DNA of 64,000 bases from Niveispirillum lacus (GCF_002251795.1 NZ_NOXU01000025.1:124001-188000); one strand, 5' to 3'. Shown: positions 45,359 to 54,848, counted from the stretch's first letter. Translations and numbers: made by a program. The notes: generated by a model not told the origin, from the letters alone.

Positions 45359-45391
45359 AACCTAACATCGATAAGTTTACGGTGTTAGGTT
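45359..45391. promoter_or_regulatory. Long dyad operator (TetR type)
   Basis: AACCTAACA (45359-45367) and TGTTAGGTT (45383-45391) are perfect 9-bp inverted arms around 15 bp. It lies in the 89-bp divergent region, 10 bp before the adaptor gene and 48 bp before the TetR start, the right place for a TetR operator controlling both. Confidence 0.75.
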
Positions 45392-45438
45392 TAGTCCGGC
45401 TGCGCTATAGGTCAATAGGAATTTTGAGAGTTGATGGC

Positions 45439-46119
45439 ATGGTTAACAAAAAAGGCACACGCGCTGTCAATCCGGGCAAGCGGACGCGGCTTCCCGCCGC
45501 TGAACGGCGCGCCCAGATCCTGGCTGTGGCCCGCGACCTGTTCGTGACCCAGGGATTTGAACAGGCCAGCATGCGCCGCATTGCCGATGCCGCTGGCATT
45601 ACACCGACGGCGATTTACGATCATTTCGCAGACAAGGAAGCGCTGCTGACCGCCATCGCGGCAGACTTCTTTGATGGTCTGGTGGCGGCCATGACCATGC
45701 CGCCGGATGCGGCGACCGACCCGTTGGGCCTGCTGCGGCAATTGATGATCAATTATGTACGCTATGGACTGGCGCACCCGAACGAATACCGCCTGGTCTT
45801 CATGACCAGCCTGTCGCGCTTCGTGCCCACCTTGGGCCATCGCGGCCTGCCCTGCTCTGGCGTGGTGCCGGAAGAGGTGGCGCAGAAAACCGTTAAGGCC
45901 ATGCAATCCTTCGGCATCTTGCAGACCGGGATTGAGCGGTTGGTGGCCGCCGGCCTGCTGCGTGGCGACGACCCGGAAGGCTTCGCCGACAGCGTCTGGG
46001 CCATGGGCCACGGCATCGTCTCCCTGATCATCACCAAGGGCGACAGCAACTTCACCCCCATCGACCGCTGGATCGACACATCCATCGGAATATTGATGGA
46101 GGGGATGCGGCCGCGTTAA
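45439..46119 (+). CDS. TetR-family regulator
   Basis: A 226-aa repressor. TetR helix-turn-helix: RRAQILAVARDLFVTQGFEQ, then ASMRRIADAAGITPTAIYDH, FADKEALLTAI. The C-terminal domain is a WHG/TetR_C-like helical bundle. The ATG at 45439 follows an AT-rich leader; frame upstream to 45382 runs through the operator. Likely repressor of the efflux genes. Its 3' end overlaps the gamma-carbonic-anhydrase gene by 4 bp. Confidence 0.92.
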   Translation: MVNKKGTRAVNPGKRTRLPAAERRAQILAVARDLFVTQGFEQASMRRIADAAGITPTAIYDHFADKEALLTAIAADFFDGLVAAMTMPPDAATDPLGLLRQLMINYVRYGLAHPNEYRLVFMTSLSRFVPTLGHRGLPCSGVVPEEVAQKTVKAMQSFGILQTGIERLVAAGLLRGDDPEGFADSVWAMGHGIVSLIITKGDSNFTPIDRWIDTSIGILMEGMRPR

Positions 46120-46664
46120 CCGACCCCGCCGCCCACCTCTTCCAGATAGACCTTGGCCATTTCCGCATAATGCGGCGCGATGGACATCTGCATCCGGATG
46201 TCATCCTCGGTCAGGAGGCGCAGGAATCTGGCGGGGCTGCCGCCCCACAATTCACCTGCCTTCACCCGCTTACCGGGCGTGACCAGGGCACCGGCGGCCA
46301 CCATCGCCCCCGCTTCCACCACCGCGCCATCCATGACACAGGCCTTCATGCCGATGAAGGCCCCATCCTCCACCACACAGCCATGCAGCAGGGCCAGATG
46401 ACCGACGGTGACATTGTCACCGATGGTGGTGCTGAACCGGTTGCGGGTGCAGTGGACGACGCTGCCATCCTGGATATTGCTGTTGCGGCCAATGCGGATG
46501 GCGTTGACGTCACCGCGAACGGTGACGCCGAACCACAGGTTGGTCCCCGCCCCGATCTCGACATCGCCGATGATGGTCGCATTGGCCAGAAAGACCGACG
46601 GGTCGATCACGGGCAGCTTGCCCCTGAAGGGCAGGATGGTGGGGATGGGACGGGAATGGATCAC
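46116..46664 (-). CDS. Gamma-carbonic anhydrase-like hexapeptide-repeat protein
   Basis: A left-handed beta-helix protein of 182 aa with repeated hexapeptides (ANATIIGDVEIGAGTNLWFG and onward). The three metal-binding His of the Cam/CaiE family are in place: VVHCTRN, VTVGHLAL and LLHGCVV. Family members can be zinc or iron carbonic anhydrases or enzymatically unclear. Its start overlaps the argC stop by 4 bp (ATGA), so it is probably co-transcribed with argC. Confidence 0.9.
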   Translation of the reverse strand: MIHSRPIPTILPFRGKLPVIDPSVFLANATIIGDVEIGAGTNLWFGVTVRGDVNAIRIGRNSNIQDGSVVHCTRNRFSTTIGDNVTVGHLALLHGCVVEDGAFIGMKACVMDGAVVEAGAMVAAGALVTPGKRVKAGELWGGSPARFLRLLTEDDIRMQMSIAPHYAEMAKVYLEEVGGGVG

Positions 46665-47722
46665 GGGAACACCGGCACGACATCCAGGCCCAAGGTCTCG
46701 TCAAACCCGTTCATGATGTTGAAATTCTGTACGGCCTGACCCGAGGCCCCCTTCATCAGATTGTCGATGACAGAGACCAGGATGGCGCGGCCCGGTATGC
46801 GGTCGGCGAAGACATTGATCAGCGACAGGTTGGACCCGGCGACATGGCGCGTCTGCGGGCCGACACCGGGGGCCAGCAGCTTCACGAACGCCGCACCGGC
46901 ATAGGCCTTTTCCAGGGACGCCCGCAAGGCCGCCACATCCACCCCGTCCTTCAGGCGGACATAGGTGGTGGCCATCATGCCCCGGTTCATAGGGATCAGG
47001 TGCGGGGTGAAGGCGATGCGGATATCGCCGCGACCGGCGGCCCAGCCCAGGCTCTGCTCAATCTCTGGCGCGTGGCGGTGCGAGGCAATGCCATAGGCAT
47101 GCATACCCTCCGCCACTTCGCAATAAAGGCTGCCCTGCTTGGCATCGCGGCCCGCACCTGACACGCCCGACTTGGCGTCGATGATGATGTCATCGGCGGA
47201 GATCAGCCCGTCCTTCAGCAGCGGCAGCAGCGGCAGCAGCGAAGCGGTGGGATAGCAGCCCGGATTAGCGACCAGCCTTGCCTTAGACACCTGTTCACGC
47301 GCCACTTCCGACAGGCCATAAACGGCGTTTTCTTGCAGATCGACGGCCTTGTGCGCGTGGCCATACCATTCGGCATAGGTATCGACATTGAACAGCCGGA
47401 AATCCGCCGACAGGTCACAGACGCGGACATGGGGCGGCAGGCCGGCGATCACCTCCTGCGTGGTGCCATGCGGGAGGCCGCAGAACACAAAATCCACCTC
47501 GTCCCAGTTCACATCGGCGATCTTGGTCAGGACCGGCAGGTCATAGGGGGCCAGATGGGGAAACACCTCGGCCACCGGCTTTCCGGCCGCGCGTTCGCCC
47601 GTCAGGGCCGTGATGCGCACACGCGGATGGCGCAACAGCAATCGCATCAGCTCGGCACCCGTATAGCCGGAAGCGCCCAGAATGGCGACGCGGACGGGAG
47701 TGGAGGCGGAAGCGGTGCTCAT
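46661..47722 (-). CDS. argC: N-acetyl-gamma-glutamyl-phosphate reductase
   Basis: ArgC (353 aa) reduces N-acetylglutamyl phosphate to the semialdehyde in arginine synthesis. The nucleotide loop VAILGASGYTGAELMRLLL and the catalytic Cys in LVANPGCYPTASLL are present, with SGVSGAGRDAKQGSLY and HRHAPEIEQSL downstream. Length and motifs fit the type 1 enzyme. It leads a two-gene unit with the gamma-CA gene. Confidence 0.95.
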   Translation of the reverse strand: MSTASASTPVRVAILGASGYTGAELMRLLLRHPRVRITALTGERAAGKPVAEVFPHLAPYDLPVLTKIADVNWDEVDFVFCGLPHGTTQEVIAGLPPHVRVCDLSADFRLFNVDTYAEWYGHAHKAVDLQENAVYGLSEVAREQVSKARLVANPGCYPTASLLPLLPLLKDGLISADDIIIDAKSGVSGAGRDAKQGSLYCEVAEGMHAYGIASHRHAPEIEQSLGWAAGRGDIRIAFTPHLIPMNRGMMATTYVRLKDGVDVAALRASLEKAYAGAAFVKLLAPGVGPQTRHVAGSNLSLINVFADRIPGRAILVSVIDNLMKGASGQAVQNFNIMNGFDETLGLDVVPVFP

Positions 47723-47773
47723 TGACGATGGTCTCCTGCTGAACGGATGGGCACCCAGATTGGCACCCGTCCG

Positions 47774-48235
47774 TTACAAATACAGCTTCATGCCCTCATG
47801 CGAAGCATCAAAGCCAAGGCGCTGGTAGAACCTGTGTGCATCGGTCCGCCGCTTGTCGGTGGTCAACTGCACCAGTCCGCAGCCGCGCGCGCGGGCCAGG
47901 TCGATGCAATTCTCCATCAAAATGGCGCCCAATCCCTTGGACCGCAGGTTGGCGGCCACCCGCACTGCCTCGATGGTGCAGCGGCGCATCCCTTTACGAC
48001 CCAGGCCGCGGGCATAGTTCAGTTGCGCCATGCCCACCACACGCCCATCCAGATCCAGAATCAGGATTTCGGCATTGGGGTCCAGGATGATCTCATCCCA
48101 CGCCTCATAATAGGGTTCCAGGTCGGTCGACTGCTCACGCCCCTGGCCCAGCAGGTCGTCGGTCAGCAGCGCCACCATCTCCGGCACGTCCCGACGCTGG
48201 GCCACGCGCACAACGATTTCATCCTTGATCGACAT
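47774..48235 (-). CDS. GNAT-family N-acetyltransferase
   Basis: A 153-aa acetyltransferase with a GNAT fold: IVVRVAQRRDVPEMVALL, then acetyl-CoA-binding AANLRSKGLGAILMENCID, followed by RFYQRLGFDASHEGM. Substrate unknown; context (next to argC) does not fix it. Confidence 0.87.
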   Translation of the reverse strand: MSIKDEIVVRVAQRRDVPEMVALLTDDLLGQGREQSTDLEPYYEAWDEIILDPNAEILILDLDGRVVGMAQLNYARGLGRKGMRRCTIEAVRVAANLRSKGLGAILMENCIDLARARGCGLVQLTTDKRRTDAHRFYQRLGFDASHEGMKLYL

Positions 48236-48327
48236 CAGGTCCCCCGGCTGATTACAGGGGGCAATGTACCAGGGATGACATCAGACAGGTGCCGATAGTT
48301 TATCGCGCAGCGCCCACTGCGAGCAAT

Positions 48328-48373
48328 TGCGATGAATTCGCATTTTCAGGCTGGTATGTGCGAGTGATTTGCA
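48328..48373 (+). promoter_or_regulatory. Two tandem Fur-like dyads upstream of bfd
   Basis: TGCGATGAATTCGCA (48328-48342) and TGCGAGTGATTTGCA (48359-48373) are 15-bp dyads of the form TGC-N9-GCA, 31 bp apart centre to centre (about three helical turns). They lie 46-91 bp before the ferredoxin gene and resemble alphaproteobacterial Fur/Mur boxes. Iron control of bfd is usual. Confidence 0.6.
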
Positions 48374-48418
48374 GTAGCTTACCGCCATCGTTCTGGTGAC
48401 CGGGGCCGCTGTCCGATC

Positions 48419-48625
48419 ATGTATGTCTGCATCTGCAACGCCATCAACTGCAAGACCGTGCGTCATAGCGTGGAGAATGGCGCGTCCAGTGTGGCCAGTG
48501 TGTTCAAGGCTTGCGGCAAGACCCCGCAATGCGGCCGCTGTTTCACCACGATCCGGGAAATGGTGGGCGATGCCCGCCCCGCCCATGGCTGCACTGGCCA
48601 TTCCCATGCCATCGCGGCGGAATAA
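48419..48625 (+). CDS. bfd: Bacterioferritin-associated ferredoxin
   Basis: A 68-aa [2Fe-2S] protein with MYVCICNAINCKTVRHSVEN and the second pair in KTPQCGRCFTTIREMV (CxC near the N-terminus, CxxC later). Bfd reduces ferric iron in bacterioferritin to release it. No bfr gene is adjacent. The Fur-like dyads upstream suggest iron control. A Cys/His tail (HGCTGHSH) is longer than typical. Confidence 0.92.
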   Translation: MYVCICNAINCKTVRHSVENGASSVASVFKACGKTPQCGRCFTTIREMVGDARPAHGCTGHSHAIAAE

Positions 48626-48640
48626 TCGGGGTCATTGACC

Positions 48641-49195
48641 TCAACAGACACGCAGTGTGGTCATGGAGCACGGGACCTTACCCTCTCCATAACGATTGCC
48701 GCGCTCGGCTCGTTCCTGCTTTTCTTCCTCGACCACGGCCTTCTCTGCTTCGATACGGCGGGCCCGTTCTTCCTGGATCTCCCGCAGGCCGGCATCATTT
48801 TTATCCAGGCGTCCCCCCAGCAGGCGCAGATGGCGCTCGGCCGCGACAAAGAGCGGCTCCTCGCTGGTTGAGCCATCCAGGCGCGGGGCCTCCTCCTCGC
48901 TGCCCGACACATACACCACCCGGAACAGGCCATACGCCTCCTCATGCCGGCCAATTTCCTGATGGATCAAAGCCAGTTGATAGCGGGCACCCATATCTTC
49001 CGGGTCCTCCTGGGCCAATCGGCCATAGAATTCCAGGGCCATGACGTAATCCCGCGCCTGCAGCGCCGCCCGCCCCCGGTCCGTGTCATCATTCATGAAA
49101 GGGTTTATCGGCTGCGCCCAGCGTGGTGACAGGCATCCCGGCAGAAGGACCAGAACGGACAGGGCCATGCACAGGGCGGGCAGACGGCGGATCAT
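48641..49195 (-). CDS. TPR-containing lipoprotein
   Basis: A 184-aa protein with a lipoprotein signal (ALSVLVLLPGCL, lipobox LPGC). Residues of about 40-95 resemble TPR units (GRAALQARDYVMALEFYGRL, then ARYQLALIHQEIGRHEEAY). The C-terminal third is a charged coiled-coil with many Glu and Arg (REIQEERARRIEAEKAVVEE). It probably sits at the envelope and makes protein contacts; no specific function is recognised. Confidence 0.72.
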   Translation of the reverse strand: MIRRLPALCMALSVLVLLPGCLSPRWAQPINPFMNDDTDRGRAALQARDYVMALEFYGRLAQEDPEDMGARYQLALIHQEIGRHEEAYGLFRVVYVSGSEEEAPRLDGSTSEEPLFVAAERHLRLLGGRLDKNDAGLREIQEERARRIEAEKAVVEEEKQERAERGNRYGEGKVPCSMTTLRVC

Positions 49196-49330
49196 GCAAT
49201 CCTCAAGATCGGAAAGACGCGGTTCGTCTTATCCTAGCACGATGACGTGATCCGTCACCGGTCGCGCGAAAGCATAGTGTCCAACGCGCTCCTGCTGACC
49301 TATCCTGGGAGCAATGAGACAGGGGTGGGC

Positions 49331-49912
49331 ATGTTGCTGGACGAATCCGCCGCGCAAATCGATCACGCGATCCTGACGGCCGATCGCGGTATGCGGACCC
49401 TTCTCCTGTTCTGGTGGCACCTGAAGCGGGGCAATCCCGGCACCGCACTACCCACCCGCACCCAGATGGACCCCTGTGCCCTGCCGCGGTCCATCCTCCC
49501 GGTCATGTTCATCTATGAACGTCTTGGGGATGGACGATTGCGTTGCCGCCTGTCAGGGACCCGCCTGCGTGACCTGTTCGGTCAGGATGGCACAGGTCTT
49601 TGTCTGGACCAGTTGATCATCCCGGCCGCTGTGCCCGGACGCAGCGCATTGTTCCATCAATGCCTGGATAGCGGGCTGCCCTTGTTCTATCGCGGTTTCC
49701 TGGGGCCGGCTGGACGGAGCTGGCGGGGGTTCAACCGTCTGCTGCTGCCGGTATCGGTCAAGCCGGGCGCAGCGGCAACACAGATCATGGGCATGGTCCG
49801 CGTCTTTGACCCACCGCCGGGCGCCCCTGCACTGGACGGTGCTGACAGTGACGGTCTGCTCAGCGCCCGGTTGCTGGACGATGCCACCTGCGCCAGCCTC
49901 GCCGGGACCTGA
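49331..49912 (+). CDS. PAS-domain protein (PAS_5-like)
   Basis: A 193-aa protein that looks like the PAS_5 family: WWHLKRGNPGTALPTRTQMD at residue 24, MFIYERLGDGRLRCRLSGTR, then LRDLFGQDGTG and a later GFNRLLLPVS strand. These free-standing PAS proteins are common in Rhodospirillales and their role is unknown. ATG 49331 is preferred after GGGGTGGG; a GTG at 49247 gives 28 more residues. It converges with the chemoreceptor gene, 47 bp apart. Confidence 0.7.
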   Translation: MLLDESAAQIDHAILTADRGMRTLLLFWWHLKRGNPGTALPTRTQMDPCALPRSILPVMFIYERLGDGRLRCRLSGTRLRDLFGQDGTGLCLDQLIIPAAVPGRSALFHQCLDSGLPLFYRGFLGPAGRSWRGFNRLLLPVSVKPGAAATQIMGMVRVFDPPPGAPALDGADSDGLLSARLLDDATCASLAGT

Positions 49913-49958
49913 CCGGCAAGCGTTCCCCTTGATCAATCAGGCCCGACGGTGCGCGGGA

Positions 49959-51938
49959 TCACGCGGCTGCCAGCACCGGTGCCGTTGCCTCATCCAGGCG
50001 AAACTGGACCCGCAGGACACCATTCTCCGTGCTGACGGTACGCCCCCGCAGGGAGCCGCAACTCAGTCCCATCAACACCACCTCATCCCCTGGGTCCACC
50101 GAAAGGGTTGTGCGGATGGCCGCCCCGGCCGCTGACAGATCAGTGATACGCCCCGGTTGACGCCCGCCCCTTGGCCCCGACAGTTCGACGGCCAGATCAA
50201 CAATCCGGCGTTCATAGGCGCGGCGTTCACCGGCCCTGTCCATGGCTGACAGGAAATCCTCCACCTCCTGGCGCAACTGTTCGGCCTGTTCAGACAGTTC
50301 CCCGGCCGCGGCGTGCAACTGTGACGAAGCCGAAAGGGTGAACTGCGCACCCTCACGCACCGCGCCAATGCTTTCCGATACCTCGCCCGTGCGCCGCGCC
50401 GCTTCATGAACGTTACGGCTGATCTCGGCGGTTGCGGCCTCCTGTTGGTTAACCGCACCGGCAATCGCGCTCGAATTCCGACCGATATTATCAATAATGT
50501 CGGCAATGGTCGCAATCATACCAGCGGCATCGTCGGCCGCTTCTTTGACCGCCCGGGCCTGGGTGCTGATATCCTCCGTGGCCCGCGCCGTCTGTCCGGA
50601 CAGGTTCTTGACCTCGCTGGCCACGACGGCAAAACCCTTGCCGGCCTCGCCGGCACGGGCGGCCTCAATCGTAGCGTTCAGGGCCAGAAGATTTGTCTGG
50701 CTGGCAATCTCACTGATCAGGCTTACAACACCCTGCACATTGGCCACAACCGCTGACAATTCGCCGACAACCCGTCGGGCATTGTGGGCCTTTTCCACAG
50801 CTTCAGCGGTAATCCGGCCGGTAATGCCCACCTGCCGACCGATCTCTGCGCTGGACGCGGACAGTTCCTCGGTCGCAGCCGCGACGGTCTGTGCATTGTC
50901 GCGGGCAACCTGGGCGCTGTCGGCAACAGTGGTGGACTGGTGTCCCGTCATTTCCGCCTGCTGCTGCAACCCGCCGGATGTCGCCTCCAACTCGGTCGCT
51001 GCCGCCGCCACCGTGCGCAGTTTACCCGCCACCGCTAACTTGAAGTCGCGGGTCAGCACCTCCAGCGCGGCGCGGCGGCGTTCCTTGGCCTCCTCCTCCC
51101 GCTGCTTGTCCTCCTCCAGCGCGCGGGCGCGCAGGGCATTCTCGCGGAAAATGGCGATCGCACCGGCCATGGCGCCAATCTCATTGGTGACCTTGGCATC
51201 AGGCACCTCGACTTCCAGTTTTCCCGCCGCCAGATCCCGCATAACATTGGTCAGGGCCGACAAGGGGCGGGCCAGGGTCCGAGCCACGGCACTGGCACAG
51301 GCCGCCGATAGGCCCCCCAACACGATCACTGCAATTATCTGGATCAACAGCATCTGCCGATGTTTACGGCCTACATCATCCAGATAGACCCCGGACCCGA
51401 TGACCCAGTTCCATTCCGGGACCAGCATGACAAAGGAGATTTTGTCCACCGGCTCGTCAAAACCGGGTTTGGGCCATTTATAAGGCACAAAACCCGCCTT
51501 GTCAGGACCGGTTGCCACCCGGACCATATCGCGGAACATCAGCGTTCCCGCCGGGTCCTTGAAGTCTGACATGTCCTTGCCATCCAGGTCGGCCTTGATC
51601 GGATGCATGACCATTCGATGGGCAGTGTCATTGACCCAGACATACTCGCCATCAAAACGCATCGCCTTCACAGCCGCCAGCGCACGGGCCTGGGCTTCTG
51701 CCCGGCTCAGGGTTCCAGCCTGTTCCTGGGCGGCATAGGATGTGACGATACCCCTGGCCGCCGTCGCTGCCGCCTGAGCACTGCTGTTATAGCGTTCCTG
51801 GAGCTGTGTATATTGCTGCTCACTGGTCAGGGCCGCAAACGCCATCAGACCAATTAGCAAGATCATGACAATCAAACCCAGCCGGGTTGAGATAGCACTA
51901 TTATGAAACCACTGCGAAATATTCACCAACCACACCAT
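49959..51938 (-). CDS. Methyl-accepting chemotaxis protein with C-terminal PilZ domain
   Basis: A 659-aa chemoreceptor. N-terminal membrane helix ([18 protein letters not shown]), a periplasmic single Cache-type sensor ([20 protein letters not shown]), a second helix ([18 protein letters not shown]), HAMP, and the signalling hairpin ([38 protein letters not shown]). After it, residues 570-655 form a PilZ domain with the c-di-GMP motif RxxxR (about 573-577) and DxSxxG (about 600-605, DLSAAG). The fusion would let c-di-GMP tune chemotaxis. No CheB/CheR pentapeptide tail is seen. Confidence 0.93.
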   Translation of the reverse strand: MVWLVNISQWFHNSAISTRLGLIVMILLIGLMAFAALTSEQQYTQLQERYNSSAQAAATAARGIVTSYAAQEQAGTLSRAEAQARALAAVKAMRFDGEYVWVNDTAHRMVMHPIKADLDGKDMSDFKDPAGTLMFRDMVRVATGPDKAGFVPYKWPKPGFDEPVDKISFVMLVPEWNWVIGSGVYLDDVGRKHRQMLLIQIIAVIVLGGLSAACASAVARTLARPLSALTNVMRDLAAGKLEVEVPDAKVTNEIGAMAGAIAIFRENALRARALEEDKQREEEAKERRRAALEVLTRDFKLAVAGKLRTVAAAATELEATSGGLQQQAEMTGHQSTTVADSAQVARDNAQTVAAATEELSASSAEIGRQVGITGRITAEAVEKAHNARRVVGELSAVVANVQGVVSLISEIASQTNLLALNATIEAARAGEAGKGFAVVASEVKNLSGQTARATEDISTQARAVKEAADDAAGMIATIADIIDNIGRNSSAIAGAVNQQEAATAEISRNVHEAARRTGEVSESIGAVREGAQFTLSASSQLHAAAGELSEQAEQLRQEVEDFLSAMDRAGERRAYERRIVDLAVELSGPRGGRQPGRITDLSAAGAAIRTTLSVDPGDEVVLMGLSCGSLRGRTVSTENGVLRVQFRLDEATAPVLAAA

Positions 51939-52214
51939 TTTACCACCCGCCGAAGCCCTGGAATTTGTGAATAGCTATTCATGTCTCTGCGGTCGCCTGT
52001 ATCATGGATGTCACTTTTTCAAGCAAGGTTGATTTTTTTGATTGGCGCCAAAGCGGGGTTCATCTGTGGTTAACCCAACCGCCAATGTCTTGATCTGGCG
52101 GGATCTTATGATCAGATTGTGGGAGGCGCATTGGGTTGCAGTCGGACGGTGTGGCGAACGATGCGTCACTCCGCCACAGGCAACGATCACTCCACTCTGC
52201 AATCAGGGATTACA

Positions 52215-52625
52215 ATGGTGGCACCCTTCACCTTGCTGGGTCTGGATCATATCGTCCTGCGGGTCTATGATATCGACCGAATGCTGGGGTTTTACCAGAC
52301 CGTCCTGGGCTGCACCCTGGAAAGGGTGCAGGCTAAAATTGGCCTTTATCAATTGCGGGCCGGGCGGCAACTGATTGATCTGATCCCCTTGGACGGCGAG
52401 TTGGGCCGGACAGGTGGGGCCGGGCCGGGACCGGAAGGCCGAAACCTGGAGCATTTCTGCCTGGAAATCACGCCTTTCGACGATCGTGTTATTCGCGCAC
52501 ATCTGGCCCGGCATGGCGTGACCATGGGCAGCACGGCTATCCGCAACGGGGCAACAGGGGAAGGTCCGTCGATCTACCTGACTGATCCGGAAGGCAATAC
52601 CCTTGAATTGAAAGGAACGCCGTAA
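52215..52625 (+). CDS. VOC (glyoxalase/fosfomycin-resistance superfamily) protein
   Basis: A 136-aa single VOC protein. Opening LLGLDHIVLRVYDIDRMLGF; metal-ligand regions HIV, EHFCLEI and DPEGNTLEL are intact. Members are metal-dependent dioxygenases, isomerases or transferases; the substrate cannot be assigned. ATG 52215 starts the fold directly; the ORF extends to 52119 but without homology. Confidence 0.85.
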   Translation: MVAPFTLLGLDHIVLRVYDIDRMLGFYQTVLGCTLERVQAKIGLYQLRAGRQLIDLIPLDGELGRTGGAGPGPEGRNLEHFCLEITPFDDRVIRAHLARHGVTMGSTAIRNGATGEGPSIYLTDPEGNTLELKGTP

Positions 52626-52783
52626 GCGGGCACCGGCCTAGGGGGCGGCCCGGCGAGGGCGCCCTATCGCAAGGATGTTTGAGGGCGATGGTTGCCCCAC
52701 GCGCCACACTGTGCTGCCGAACCACCGGTAGTCGCTGCGGCCGATTGAAACCGTCTGATCGGTCCAATCACGGGAACGCCGCC

Positions 52784-53788
52784 TTAGCAATGACGCCAGC
52801 CGCCGACCCCCAGGTCTGTTTCCGCCCCTTCAAGGCCAAGAAGGTCGAGACCCGGTTCGCCCTCCACCACCTTGCCGATGCGGGTCACCTTGATCCCAGC
52901 ATTAATGCCAGCGGCAGCAATATCTTCGGCCTTGTCAGCCGGGGCGGTGAAGGCAACTTCGTAATCATCGCCGCCAGTCAGAACAACCCGGCGCAGGGCC
53001 GGCACCCCGACCAGCAGACGCAGGGCCGCGCCGGACAGGGGGACGGCTTGAGTATCCACCTGTAAGCGCACCTTGCTGGTCACGGCCAGATGCCGCAGGT
53101 CTGCAACCAGCCCGTCTGAAATATCGAGCGCCGCCGTCCCAAACACGCGCAAAGAGGCAACAAGGTCCAGGCGGGGCAACGGACGGTGCAGGCGCGACAG
53201 CAGATAGGCGCGGTCACCCTCCGGTATCGGCTGGGTTAACGCCCCTTGCACCAACCGCAGCCCCAGGGCGGCATCGCCGATGGAACCGGTGACGAACAGG
53301 GCATCACCCACCCTTGCACCCTTACGGCGGATCATCCGATTGCACGGCACCAGACCCAGAGCCGTGACGGTCAGCGATAATGGTCCGGATGTCGAAACCG
53401 AATCACCGCCCAGCAGGTTGATCCTGAATTGGCGCTGCGCCTCGCCCAGCCCCTTGGCAAAAGCCTCGACCCACTCATCACCGATCGTTTTTGGTAAGGC
53501 CGTGACGAGGGAATAGGCCAACGGCTCCGCGCCCTTGGCGGCCAGATCCGACATGTTAACGGCCAGGAGCTTCCAGGCAAGGTCGGCCGGATTGTCATGG
53601 GGCAGGAAATGCACGCCAGAGACCATGGCATCGGTGGTCACCACCAATTGCTGATCATAGGGCACGTCCAGAACAGCGGCATCATCCGTCAGATCAAAGG
53701 CGCCGGGTACGCCCATGGCCAGGGGCCGGAAGAACCGTTCGATCCGGCCGAATTCACCCAGACTGACAGGCGCGCCTTGGTCGGTCAC
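52784..53788 (-). CDS. thiL: Thiamine-monophosphate kinase
   Basis: ThiL (334 aa) phosphorylates thiamine monophosphate to the diphosphate cofactor. FDLTDDAAVLDVPYDQQLVV and VNMSDLAAKGAEPLAYSLV, then GGDSVSTSGPLSLTVTALG are ATP/Mg-binding motifs of the PurM-like family. The start overlaps the nusB stop by 4 bp (ATGA). Last gene of ribE-ribBX-ribH-nusB-thiL, a common alphaproteobacterial order. Confidence 0.95.
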   Translation of the reverse strand: MTDQGAPVSLGEFGRIERFFRPLAMGVPGAFDLTDDAAVLDVPYDQQLVVTTDAMVSGVHFLPHDNPADLAWKLLAVNMSDLAAKGAEPLAYSLVTALPKTIGDEWVEAFAKGLGEAQRQFRINLLGGDSVSTSGPLSLTVTALGLVPCNRMIRRKGARVGDALFVTGSIGDAALGLRLVQGALTQPIPEGDRAYLLSRLHRPLPRLDLVASLRVFGTAALDISDGLVADLRHLAVTSKVRLQVDTQAVPLSGAALRLLVGVPALRRVVLTGGDDYEVAFTAPADKAEDIAAAGINAGIKVTRIGKVVEGEPGLDLLGLEGAETDLGVGGWRHC

Positions 53789-54336
53789 AGCTCGCCGCCC
53801 TTGCCCGCCGGCTTGGTGTTCATCTCGCTTGCACGCAGGATGCGGGCCAGCTTGTCCAGAACGCCATTGACCATACCCGGCTCTCGCCCCGCGAAGAACG
53901 CGTGAGCGACGTCGATATAGTCATTAATGATGATGTGGGGAGCAACGGCAGTATTGGCCAGCAGTTCCCAAGAGCCCGCCCGCAGAATGGCGCGCAGCAG
54001 CAGTTCCATGCGGTCCAGCGACCATTGCCGGTCCAGCAGACCGCCCAGATGCTGATCCACTTCGGCCAGACGGCCCTGCACCCCACGCACGATATCCGCG
54101 AACAGGGTTGGGTCGGCGGTCACAAACTCCTCGCCATCCTGTTCCTGGCCGATGCGGTGGCGGGCGAATTCATGGATCACCGTATCACTGGAGGCACCGG
54201 CCAGATCAATCTGGTAAAGGCCCTGAACGGCAGCCAGACGGGCAGCCGAACGGCGGGCCTTGGCAGACCCGGTGGGCTTGATCTTGGGCGCCGGTTCAGG
54301 GGCGACCGGGGGGGTGATCTTCTTGCGCGGCGGCAT
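53785..54336 (-). CDS. nusB: Transcription antitermination factor NusB
   Basis: NusB (183 aa) binds boxA RNA with NusE in rRNA antitermination. After a basic, proline-rich tail the helical core reads RRSAARLAAVQGLYQIDLAG, then WSLDRMELLLRAILRAGSWE, VAPHIIINDYIDVAHAFF and GMVNGVLDKLARI. The N-terminal 25 residues are longer than in E. coli, as in other alphaproteobacteria. Overlaps thiL by 4 bp. Confidence 0.94.
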   Translation of the reverse strand: MPPRKKITPPVAPEPAPKIKPTGSAKARRSAARLAAVQGLYQIDLAGASSDTVIHEFARHRIGQEQDGEEFVTADPTLFADIVRGVQGRLAEVDQHLGGLLDRQWSLDRMELLLRAILRAGSWELLANTAVAPHIIINDYIDVAHAFFAGREPGMVNGVLDKLARILRASEMNTKPAGKGGEL

Positions 54337-54352
54337 CTTGGAACCTGGAAAC

Positions 54353-54838
54353 TCAGCGTGAATAAAGACGGAACTGTTTTTTCAGTTCGATCATCTGAAG
54401 GCAGGCATTGGCGGCAAAACCGCCTTTGTTCTTCTGGTTGACGGCGGCGCGGGCCCAGGCTTGCTCGTAATTTTCAGTGGTGAGAATGCCGTTGCCGATA
54501 GCCAGCGTATGGCGTAGGGCCAAATCGGACAGGCCGCGGGCGCTTTCCTGACAGACATAGTCATAATGCGTCGTCTCGCCCCGGATGACGCAGCCAAGCG
54601 CCACATAGCCGTCGAAACGGCGACGACCGGAATAGAAATCCATAGAGCGGACGGAGAACTGAATGGCGGCAGGGATCTCATAGGCGCCGGGCACCTGAAA
54701 AATCTCGTAGGTGGCACCGACCGCCTCCAGAGCACCGACGGCGCCCTTCACCAGCTCGTCCGCGAGGTCCTCATAAAAACGAGCCTCAACGATCATGATA
54801 TGGGGCGCGTCAGCCATGGGGGCCATCCAGTTGGTCAT
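54353..54838 (-). CDS. ribH: 6,7-dimethyl-8-ribityllumazine synthase
   Basis: RibH (161 aa) condenses 5-amino-6-ribitylaminouracil with 3,4-dihydroxybutanone phosphate. Family blocks: IMIVEARFYEDLADELVKGA, FQVPGAYEIPAA, ALGCVIRGETTHYDYVCQES and NGILTTEN. The ATG at 54838 is the most plausible start (11 bp after the ribBX stop), although no clear ribosome site is visible. Length is close to typical RibH. Confidence 0.94.
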   Translation of the reverse strand: MTNWMAPMADAPHIMIVEARFYEDLADELVKGAVGALEAVGATYEIFQVPGAYEIPAAIQFSVRSMDFYSGRRRFDGYVALGCVIRGETTHYDYVCQESARGLSDLALRHTLAIGNGILTTENYEQAWARAAVNQKNKGGFAANACLQMIELKKQFRLYSR

Positions 54839-54848
54839 GGTGGAAGGA

